Source of the DNA: JBMDXB01 sp048594975
Lineage (GTDB): Bacteria; Acidobacteriota; Vicinamibacteria; Vicinamibacterales; 2-12-FULL-66-21
NCBI GenBank assembly: GCA_048594975.1
Contig: JBMDXQ010000095.1
Coordinates: 1-64,000, forward strand
DNA length: 64,000 nt
Direction: 5' to 3'
Position 1 is the first letter of the stretch. Each line of letters opens with the position of its first letter. A program made the position numbers and the translations under genes. The notes below the pieces were generated by a model. It saw nothing but the letters and a program-made list of their open reading frames with translations, did not search any database and was not told the DNA's origin. This document shows positions 34,801 through 40,131 of this stretch, in pieces.

Positions 34801-35261
34801 ACGTGGACGACGACCGGCTGGTCGCCGGCCGCCTGGTCCATCGGCTGCTGCAGTCCAAGCATTTAGTGAGCGCGGAGGAGGGGTCCGATGCGGCGCATGC
34901 GTTCGCGAGGCACCTCCTGCGGCCGGACGAACGCGCGGCCGTCGCGGACGCGGACCGGGTGGTCTCGACCGCGGTAACAGCCTGGCGGGCGTTTCGGGCG
35001 CGCGGCGATCTCGGTCACCTGCTGAGCGGTGGCACGTGCCTGCACGAGGTGCCGTTCTCGCTGCTCGCCGCGCCGGGAGGGTCAATCGTGCGCGGCACGA
35101 TCGACTGCGTGGTCCTCCGGCCGGACGGGTCGGTCACGGTCCTGGAGCTGAAGATCGGAAAGGCCGAGCCTGCACACGAGCGCCAGCTGGCGGCATATGT
35201 CTCCGCGGCCCGCGTGCTGTTTCCAGAATCCAGAATCGCCGGGGTGCTGCTCTACCCGTGA
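31830..35261 (+). CDS. addA: AddA-like UvrD-family helicase-nuclease
   Basis: This 1143-residue protein has every superfamily-1 helicase motif: Walker A EASAGTGKT (K81), Ia ITFTRKAAAEMRERV, II VDEFQDTS (about 433-440), III VGDRKQSVYRFRDADV (about 467-482), IV RSFRALPELL, V MTVHASKGLEFPVV (about 813) and VI LLYVALTRARDRLYV (about 877). A C-terminal RecB-type nuclease shows GTIDCVVL (Asp near 1091) and VLELKIGK (Glu and Lys near 1107). With AddB it would resect double-strand breaks for RecA. Residues 17-55 are a Pro/Gly-rich insertion made by a DNA repeat, absent from the family consensus. ATG 31830 overlaps addB by eight bases. Confidence 0.93.
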   Translation: MSDRQRSLFDQFETEPEPGGVPGSPPPDRVRGAERGAGVPASDEPGGVPGSPPPDNDTAARRFAVDPRHHVVLEASAGTGKTSVLVERYINLLRAGVEPGNILAITFTRKAAAEMRERVVAGLRDAARGSAADRARWLDLRDRLGDIAMSTIDAFCLSLLREFPLEADLDPGFDMADETEVPRLIDEALDRAMRVFTRQARSDPDIALVLAQLGVTRTRAGLSALLGRRLVAWDALDRFLASGPVDLTAGQICRRTAAALLDVLRTAPGGLGQLLADGPGDHPRYRLLVREVERLASPEATTDAAIRSTIDRVSQHFLTSDGHPRRSGAIHPYRAEHYPSPDAARRHRQAVQQLGDPILRVVGAFRRDLNVVLARGVKKMFAVALAQYRRALDARSVLDFSDVLERALALLRQMDEFSQSRFRLESRYQHVLVDEFQDTSRAQWELVSLLVQAWGEGLGVAAKPSIFIVGDRKQSVYRFRDADVAVLEEAGRYIQGLRPADDPRRVISRSFRALPELLAFVNDVFTVVAQPTGQPDDFRYDEPDRFPVEPGPVRPPAPPDSPAARRGPALGISAGPDVDACAAAVAAEVERLLREDSVRDRRTGVPRSARPGDIAILFRSRASHREFEQALAARGIPTYVYKGLGFFDADEIKDVSALLRYLANPQSSLRAAALLRSRFVRLSDPALAALAPELAQALTGCELPSTVALLPEEDQRVLAHTRGWLRRWLPLVDRIPPAELLEQILPATAYAWELRGPHLPQAWENLKKMRTLIRRIQNRGYATLGRIADHVDSLSAGDESNAAIEALDAVNLMTVHASKGLEFPVVFVVNLAKGATGPPRPMRVVAAAGSGPSVSIGPFVSALDEAEREREKQETRRLLYVALTRARDRLYVSSALKDGEFVPGPGSLGEVLPPDLRALFVRAATAFDELEAIAWTGPSGWTHELRRCRVPALADATKQAAQQASDTRPFALRRALDSQAERTRVTEPARDVDDDRLVAGRLVHRLLQSKHLVSAEEGSDAAHAFARHLLRPDERAAVADADRVVSTAVTAWRAFRARGDLGHLLSGGTCLHEVPFSLLAAPGGSIVRGTIDCVVLRPDGSVTVLELKIGKAEPAHERQLAAYVSAARVLFPESRIAGVLLYP
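31878..31994. repeat. In-frame hairpin repeat array inside the AddA-like gene
   Basis: A 36-base unit at 31878-31913 is repeated without mismatch at 31959-31994, 81 bases (27 codons) apart. Each unit contains a stem GGCGGGG/CCCCGCC around a nine-base loop. A diverged third hairpin (GCGGGG, loop, CCCCGC) lies between them at 31931-31951. It encodes EPGGVPGSPPPD twice at residues 17-28 and 44-55. Confidence 0.85.
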
Positions 35262-35782
35262 ACCAGCTCATCTACACAATTGGCCATTCGAATCGTTCCG
35301 CTGACGAGTTTGTAGCGCTGCTCTTGCAGAACGGCGCCCGGCAGGTCGCGGACGTCCGGACGGTGCCCCGGTCCAAGCGATACCCGCATTTCTGCGGGGA
35401 CGAGCTTACGAAATTTCTCGCGGCGCACGGGGTAACTTACCGCCAGTTTCCGCTGCTGGGAGGCCTTCGCCGGCCACGGCCGGACTCAGTGAACACCGCC
35501 TGGCGGCATCCGGGCTTTCGTGGGTACGCGGATCACATGCAGACTGACGGTTTTCGTAGGGGAATGAACGAACTCGAACTTTTCGCCGCCAAACGCACGA
35601 CAACCGTGCTCTGTGCCGAAGCCGTGTGGTGGCAATGTCACCGTCGGTTGCTGGCCGACGCGCTCGTGGTACGCGGAGCGGACGTGCATCACATCATCTC
35701 GACCGCCGACCCTAAGCCTCACCAGTTGAGCGAGTTCGCCCGGACCCACGGAGGCGGAGTCACTTATCCGGGGCTGCTGTAG
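35258..35782 (+). CDS. DUF488 family protein
   Basis: The 174-residue protein starts at GTG 35258, overlapping the AddA stop as GTGA. It opens with IYTIGHSNRSADEFVALL, continues with VADVRTVPRSKRYPHF, and has VLCAEAVWWQCHRRLLADAL and VHHIISTADPKPHQL. These are the standard DUF488 landmarks, including the conserved IGHS, DVR, PRS and C..CHR...A motifs. The biochemical role of DUF488 is unsettled. Cotranslation with addAB suggests a nucleic-acid-related or stress role, but this is inference. The length is typical. Confidence 0.88.
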   Translation: MNQLIYTIGHSNRSADEFVALLLQNGARQVADVRTVPRSKRYPHFCGDELTKFLAAHGVTYRQFPLLGGLRRPRPDSVNTAWRHPGFRGYADHMQTDGFRRGMNELELFAAKRTTTVLCAEAVWWQCHRRLLADALVVRGADVHHIISTADPKPHQLSEFARTHGGGVTYPGLL

Positions 35783-35947
35783 CCTGGCGGGGTCACCTGC
35801 AGCGGTGCGGACCCGCTTCAGGACGGGCAGACAAAGCCAAGCCCCTCAACATTATCGAGGACCCAGGGAACCGAACACACGGGCGCGCGGTCTAAGGGGA
35901 TAGCTGGCGCTTGGATTGCATCGGTGGCTGCCGACGGGAGGTGCGGT

Positions 35948-36193
35948 ATGCCGGTTCCAGCGAGTGCGCTGACCCACGTAAAACCGACGACGACGGTGTT
36001 CGAGCTCGAGGCGCTCGAAGGCCTGCCGTGCGGGTGCGTTGCGGCGGCCTATCGCGCCCGTCCCTGGGATGTCGCGGTGGTCTCGCTCGAGGCGAAGGGC
36101 CCGCACTGCATCCTCGCCGGGCACATCAACGGGCAGATCCTGCGGCTCGGCGATCCTTCGGAGTTCGACGACGAAGCCGAGGAGGACGAGTAG
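35948..36193 (+). CDS. Small hypothetical protein
   Basis: The 81-residue frame begins at ATG 35948, seven bases after GGGAGG, a good ribosome-binding site. It contains TTVFELEALEGLPCGCVAAAY, then WDVAVVSLEAKGPHCILAGHINGQ, and ends in an acidic tail (FDDEAEEDE). Three cysteines and one histidine are present but not in a clear metal-binding pattern. There is no signal peptide. It is convergent with the next small gene. I do not recognise it. Confidence 0.5.
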   Translation: MPVPASALTHVKPTTTVFELEALEGLPCGCVAAAYRARPWDVAVVSLEAKGPHCILAGHINGQILRLGDPSEFDDEAEEDE

Positions 36194-36203
36194 AGGCTCC
36201 CGC

Positions 36204-36386
36204 TCAGCGCGGCGCGCTCAGCCGCGCCCACTGCCTCGCTCGCTCCTCCGCTTCCTCGCGCGTTTCCCCGACCAGCACAATCGATCGTTCCGGCTTTCCG
36301 TTGGCGTCCGAGATCCACGCAACCCAGTGTCCGCCGCGGGCCTCGCTGCGGATCGCGCGCTCGCGGTCGGTTTCCGGTTCGGGCAT
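36204..36386 (-). CDS. Small hypothetical protein
   Basis: The 60-residue frame starts at ATG 36386: PEPETDRERAIRSEARGG, then HWVAWISDANGKPERSIVLVG and ETREEAEERARQWARL. The strand-strand-helix layout, with a final helix like EEAEERARQWA, resembles other short acidobacterial proteins of unknown function, including the 71-residue protein at 27061-27276 (TPGEAAQQLSHWLA). It may be translated from an antisense leader relative to its neighbours. No promoter was identified. Confidence 0.45.
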   Translation of the reverse strand: MPEPETDRERAIRSEARGGHWVAWISDANGKPERSIVLVGETREEAEERARQWARLSAPR

Positions 36387-36503
36387 GCGCCGATCGTATA
36401 TCCGGAACGCGCCGCGAAGATCCTGATTGCGCTGGCGAAAGCCGTTTGCGTACAATTCGAAGATCTGGCGGCCGCCACGGCGGCCCCGAGGAGTGCTATT
36501 TAG

Positions 36504-36725
36504 ATGGCTTTTACCTGTCCGAGCTGCGGGAACGAGCGCAATTTCCTGGTCAAGACCCTGCAGATGCACGTCGTCCAGCTTCACGACTCGCGCGTCGAGG
36601 CGAGCGAAGAGGGCCGGCCCGCCGTGATTGAAGTGCTGTGCGACGAATGCGAGACCGCCTTGAACTTCTCCGATTTCGAGGAAGATGTCCGCAACGAGAT
36701 GCTGTTGACGCTCGGCGCCCGCTGA
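36504..36725 (+). CDS. Zinc-ribbon hypothetical protein
   Basis: The 73-residue protein begins FTCPSCGNERNFLVK and later has VLCDECETALNFSDFEED. The two CxxC pairs spaced by about 43 residues form a likely zinc ribbon. The central part has a helix with HVVQLHDSR. It has no partner domain, so it could bind nucleic acid or another protein. A second small zinc-ribbon gene lies nine bases beyond its end on the other strand, tail to tail. Confidence 0.65.
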   Translation: MAFTCPSCGNERNFLVKTLQMHVVQLHDSRVEASEEGRPAVIEVLCDECETALNFSDFEEDVRNEMLLTLGAR

Positions 36726-36733
36726 GCCCGCGC

Positions 36734-36892
36734 CTAGTCCTCGCCTTCATCGGCCTCTTCGAAGTAGTCGCATTCGGGGCAGACCCATTCCCGCCGGGGG
36801 CGCAGCCCGCCCGCCGGACTGCCCGGAGCACGTTCGGCAATTTCGCGCACGGTCAGCCGCATCGGCCCGCCACACATCGGGCATTCTTTCAT
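36734..36892 (-). CDS. Very small zinc-ribbon protein
   Basis: The 52-residue frame starts at ATG 36892 with KECPMCGGPMRLTVREIAE and ends with REWVCPECDYFEEADEGED. CPMC and CPEC form a rubredoxin-like zinc ribbon. An in-frame start at 36934 is possible but adds an Arg-rich stretch without function. It is convergent with the zinc-ribbon gene at 36504-36725. The role is unknown. Confidence 0.6.
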   Translation of the reverse strand: MKECPMCGGPMRLTVREIAERAPGSPAGGLRPRREWVCPECDYFEEADEGED

Positions 36893-37068
36893 GCGCGGAT
36901 TGTAGCGCCGCGCACCCCGCCTTTTCGTTGACAAGCCCGGAGGCCGCTCCTAACCTAGCTGGCAGAGCCTGCTGCACCGCGTCCGTTCGTCGCCGGGGTC
37001 GAGGCCGAGACCTGGACTCGCCAGGCCGGCGCCGACGGGCATTGTTTCCGCAGGTTCTGTGGCCAGGG

Positions 37069-37668
37069 ATGCGCGATTACTACGACGTTCTCGGGGTCCC
37101 GCGGGACGCCGGCGCCGACGAGATCAAGCGGGCGTACCGCCAGCTCGCCCGCCGCTATCACCCGGACATTTCCGGCGACGAGCGCGCGTCCGTCTTCCTC
37201 GACGTGTCGCGTGCCTACGAAGTGCTTCGCGATCCGTCGCGGCGGAGCGCCTACGACGCCGCGCTCGGCGCCGAGGCAGGCGGCCGCGGCGACTGGCTTA
37301 CGGACGAAATCGCCATCGACTTCCCCTCGGTCTCCAGCGTGCTGGATCGGATGCGCCACTCGTTTTTCGGGCCGTCGCCCCTCGCGGCGTTGTCCGCCGA
37401 GATCGAGCTGACGTCCCAGGAAGCCTTCTGGGGCACGACCGTGCTGCTCGACGTGCCGCTCCGCCGCACCTGTCCGCGCTGCGGCGGCCGCGGCGAGATC
37501 TGGGACGAGTGGTGCGCAGCCTGCGTCGGTGTCGGCGAGATCTCGACGCGCCACGAGGTGCGGCTGCGGATCCCCGCGGGCGTGCTCGACGGGACGCCCT
37601 TCCGCTTCTCGGTGACGCCGCGCGGCGCCCCGCCCACGCTCGTCGAGGTGCGGGTGAGCATCCGGTGA
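37069..37668 (+). CDS. Short DnaJ-like cochaperone with reduced zinc finger
   Basis: The 199-residue protein has a full N-terminal J domain: DYYDVLGVPRDAGADEIKRAYRQ, then the HPD motif in RRYHPDISG and FLDVSRAYEVLRDP. A linker follows instead of the Gly/Phe region. A reduced zinc finger has only two Cys units (CPRCGGRG and CAACVGVG, where DnaJ has four), and then one client-binding strand set ending LVEVRVSIR. It should stimulate an Hsp70 ATPase, but its client binding is unusual. It is about half the length of normal DnaJ (about 375). Its stop overlaps the GTG of the next gene, so the three genes here are cotranslated. Confidence 0.85.
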   Translation: MRDYYDVLGVPRDAGADEIKRAYRQLARRYHPDISGDERASVFLDVSRAYEVLRDPSRRSAYDAALGAEAGGRGDWLTDEIAIDFPSVSSVLDRMRHSFFGPSPLAALSAEIELTSQEAFWGTTVLLDVPLRRTCPRCGGRGEIWDEWCAACVGVGEISTRHEVRLRIPAGVLDGTPFRFSVTPRGAPPTLVEVRVSIR

Positions 37669-38081
37669 CGGCGCACCTCCGCCTCCTGACTGCCCTGCAG
37701 CTCACGTGGGGTGCCATCGGCCTGGTGCTCGGTGCCTCCACCCTGCTGCTCGCGCTCGGCGCCGTCGCCATCGGCGTGTCGGCCTCGGGCGACCGCTTCG
37801 CGGCAGGCGTGACCGCCGGCGCCCTCGCGGTGTTCGCGGCCGCGCTGATTGCCGGCGGCGCCGCCAACGCCTGGGCCGGCACGGCGCTGCGCCGCCGGCA
37901 GCCGAATGGCCGTCTCCTCGTCCTGGTGCTCAGCGTCCTCAACCTGTTCGTGCTGCCGTTCGGAACCGCGCTGGCCATCTACGCGTACTGGGTGCTGCTG
38001 CACAACGACACCCGGATCAAGTTCGAGCCCGGGAACCCCGGATCGCGGTCGCCGCGAGACCCGGAAATCCAGCGTGCCTGA
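37665..38081 (+). CDS. Small membrane protein in the DnaJ-like operon
   Basis: The 138-residue protein starts at GTG 37665, overlapping the DnaJ-like stop as GTGA. It has three to four hydrophobic helices: LQLTWGAIGLVLGASTLLLAL, AGALAVFAAALIAGGAANAW and LVLVLSVLNLFVLPFGTALAIY (listed in order, each abbreviated). A short soluble tail rich in Pro/Ser follows. It looks like the small integral-membrane proteins often found beside DUF4870 genes. The function is unknown. Confidence 0.7.
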   Translation: MTAHLRLLTALQLTWGAIGLVLGASTLLLALGAVAIGVSASGDRFAAGVTAGALAVFAAALIAGGAANAWAGTALRRRQPNGRLLVLVLSVLNLFVLPFGTALAIYAYWVLLHNDTRIKFEPGNPGSRSPRDPEIQRA

Positions 38082-38409
38082 CCTCGGCAAGACGTCGACC
38101 GGCTTCGACGCGAATGTCGCGGCCGCGCTGTCCTACAGCCTCGGGTGGGTTACCGGCATCGTGTTCCTCTTCGCCGAGCCGGCCAACCCGTTCGTGCGGT
38201 TCCACGCCATGCAGTCGACGATCGTGTTCCTCGCCCTCAGCGTGCTGACCGTCATCCTCCAGGTGATTCCGATTCTCGGCATGCTGATCGCAGTGTTCCT
38301 CGTGATCCCGGCTTCGGCGGTCCTCTGGCTGGTGCTGATGTTCAAGGCCTACCAGGGAGAACGATTCAGGCTCCCGATCGCCGGCGACATGGCTGATCAG
38401 CGACTCTGA
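38074..38409 (+). CDS. DUF4870-like small membrane protein
   Basis: The 111-residue protein starts at GTG 38074 with an eight-base overlap to the preceding gene. It begins TGFDANVAAALSYSLGWV, continues with FLFAEPANPFVRFHAMQS and has two long hydrophobic helices up to VLWLVLMFKAYQGE. The phrase (N)PFVRFHAMQS followed by helices and a short KAYQGE segment is typical of DUF4870/Tic20-like proteins. It probably sits in the inner membrane. The role is unknown; coupling to a J-domain protein hints at protein quality control, as inference. Confidence 0.8.
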   Translation: MPDLGKTSTGFDANVAAALSYSLGWVTGIVFLFAEPANPFVRFHAMQSTIVFLALSVLTVILQVIPILGMLIAVFLVIPASAVLWLVLMFKAYQGERFRLPIAGDMADQRL

Positions 38410-38493
38410 CAATCCCCCGCCGAGCGTCGTGCGCCGAGCGCCGCACCGGCGCCCCGAGTACCGAAGCCACCACGGTAGAATGGATCGATTGCC

Positions 38494-39570
38494 ATGAACA
38501 TCACTGAAGCAGCCGTGCTGGAAGCGCTTCGGCAGGTTCGCGACCCCGACCTCAACCGTGACATCGTCAGTCTCAAGTTCGTCAAGGACCTGCGCATCGA
38601 CGGCGGGCGCGTGTCGTTCACGATCGAGCTGACCACGCCGGCCTGCCCGGTAAAGGACCAGATGCGCGAGCAAGCGCGGGCGGTGGTCGAGCGCATCCCG
38701 GGCGTCACCAGGGTTGACATCGAGATGACTGCGCAGGTGCGCGCCGCGATGTCGCCCGACATGACCAGGGCGCCCGTCCCGGGGGTGAAGAACATCATTG
38801 CCGTCGGCGCCGGCAAAGGCGGTGTCGGCAAGACGACCGTCGCCGTCAACCTGGCGATCGCCCTCAGCCAGTGCGGTGGGCGGGTGGCGATGATCGACGG
38901 CGACGTCTACGGACCGAACGTGCCGCTGATGCTCGGCATCCAGACGCAGCTCACGACCGACGGGCAGAAGATCATCCCGGCCGAGCAGTACGGCGTTCAG
39001 CTCGTGTCGATGGCCTTCCTCACGGGCGACGATGCGCCGGTCATCTGGCGCGGGCCGATGCTGCACGGCGTCATCCAGCAGTTCTTCCGGGAAGTGCGGT
39101 GGGACGCGGTGGACTACCTGGTGGTCGACATGCCGCCGGGGACGGGCGACGTGGCGCTCAGCCTCAGCCAGACCGTTCCGGTGTCCGGCAGCGTCGTGGT
39201 GACGACTCCGCAAACCGTATCGGTGGCCGACACGCGGCGGGCGGTGCGGATGTACCAGAAGCTCAACATCGCGACGCTCGGCCTGGTCGAGAACATGAGC
39301 CACTTCGTCTGCTCGTCGTGCGGCCACGAGAGCGACATCTTCGGCAAGGGCGGCGGCGAGCGGCTGGCGGCGGAGATGAACGTGCCGTTTCTTGGCCGTA
39401 TCCCCATCTACGAGCCGATCCGGGTCGGCGGCGACACCGGCGTGCCGATCGTCGTCGGCGAGCCGAATGCTCCGGCGGCGCGCGCGTTCCGCGCCGCGGC
39501 CGAGCGGCTGGCGGCGCAGCTGTCGATCGTGAGCTACAAGCGGCCGATCCCGCTGATGCCGATCGGGTAA
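38494..39570 (+). CDS. mrp: Mrp/ApbC-type Fe-S cluster carrier ATPase
   Basis: The 358-residue protein has an N-terminal MIP18/DUF59 domain (1-80; VRDPDLNRDIV, TTPACPVKDQM) and a C-terminal ParA/MinD-like ATPase. The deviant Walker A GAGKGGVGKTT spans 105-115, and a switch region DMPPGTGDVALSL spans 212-224. The cluster-binding CxxC is C273-C276 in FVCSSCGHE. It would bind and transfer Fe-S clusters to apoproteins in the cytosol as a dimer. A TAGAAT at 38476-38481 may be its -10 box, only 12 bases before the ATG. Length and layout are normal. Confidence 0.95.
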   Translation: MNITEAAVLEALRQVRDPDLNRDIVSLKFVKDLRIDGGRVSFTIELTTPACPVKDQMREQARAVVERIPGVTRVDIEMTAQVRAAMSPDMTRAPVPGVKNIIAVGAGKGGVGKTTVAVNLAIALSQCGGRVAMIDGDVYGPNVPLMLGIQTQLTTDGQKIIPAEQYGVQLVSMAFLTGDDAPVIWRGPMLHGVIQQFFREVRWDAVDYLVVDMPPGTGDVALSLSQTVPVSGSVVVTTPQTVSVADTRRAVRMYQKLNIATLGLVENMSHFVCSSCGHESDIFGKGGGERLAAEMNVPFLGRIPIYEPIRVGGDTGVPIVVGEPNAPAARAFRAAAERLAAQLSIVSYKRPIPLMPIG

Positions 39571-39572
39571 CG

Positions 39573-40119
39573 ACGGATCGTTCGCGACGGGTGGTTGGCG
39601 ACGGATTGCTCGTTCGCGCGGAGTATCGACACGAGGACCGACATGAGGAACGTCCTAGCGCTCGTGCTGGCGATGGTGGCTAGTGCCGCCGTCCTGCGGG
39701 CATCGGAATCGAGCAAGGCCATGGTCACGTCGTACCTGGAGATCCAGGCGGCGCTGTCGGCTGACAAGATCGACGGCGTCAAGCCCGCGTCCGCCGCAAT
39801 TGCGAAAGAAGCCGAGCGCATGGGCCCGGCCGGCGACGCGCTCGGCAAGGCGGCCAGGACGATGGAGGCGGCCGCCGACGTCGAGGCGGCTCGATCCGCG
39901 CTGGGGCCGCTCAGCGACGCCGTCATCGCCGCCGCCGCGGCGGACGGCTGGAAGGACGTCTCCGGCGTCAAGATCGGCTTCTGCCCGGTGGTGAAACAAC
40001 GCTGGATCCAGAAGGACGGTACCGTCAGCAACCCGTACTACGGATCGGCGATGCTGACCTGCGGCGAGCTGAAGGATCCCGGCAAATAGACGGGGAACGA
40101 TCCGTCGCGAACGATCCGT
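39573..40119. repeat. Perfect 18-base inverted repeat flanking the DUF3347 gene
   Basis: ACGGATCGTTCGCGACGG at 39573-39590 recurs as its reverse complement at 40102-40119. The left copy starts two bases after the mrp stop codon and the right copy starts 12 bases after the DUF3347 stop. Further partial copies of the same words follow each one (GACGGATTGCTCGTTCGCG on the left, GAACGATCCGT on the right). Confidence 0.8.
39643..40089 (+). CDS. Secreted DUF3347 domain protein, possibly copper-related
   Basis: The 148-residue protein starts at ATG 39643 with a signal peptide (RNVLALVLAMVASAAVLRA). The mature part reads VTSYLEIQAALSADKIDG, then ALGPLSDAVIAAAAADGW, IGFCPVVKQRWIQKDG and a closing NPYYGSAMLTCGELKD. 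This is the DUF3347 pattern, which normally forms the C-terminal domain of CusB/HlyD-type metal-efflux adaptors or occurs in periplasmic copper proteins. The two conserved cysteines (FCP and TCGE) could bind a metal. Here it is stand-alone, in contrast to the fused form. An in-frame frame from 39595 lacks a proper signal peptide. Confidence 0.75.
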   Translation: MRNVLALVLAMVASAAVLRASESSKAMVTSYLEIQAALSADKIDGVKPASAAIAKEAERMGPAGDALGKAARTMEAAADVEAARSALGPLSDAVIAAAAADGWKDVSGVKIGFCPVVKQRWIQKDGTVSNPYYGSAMLTCGELKDPGK

Positions 40120-40131
40120 GGCGACGACGGT

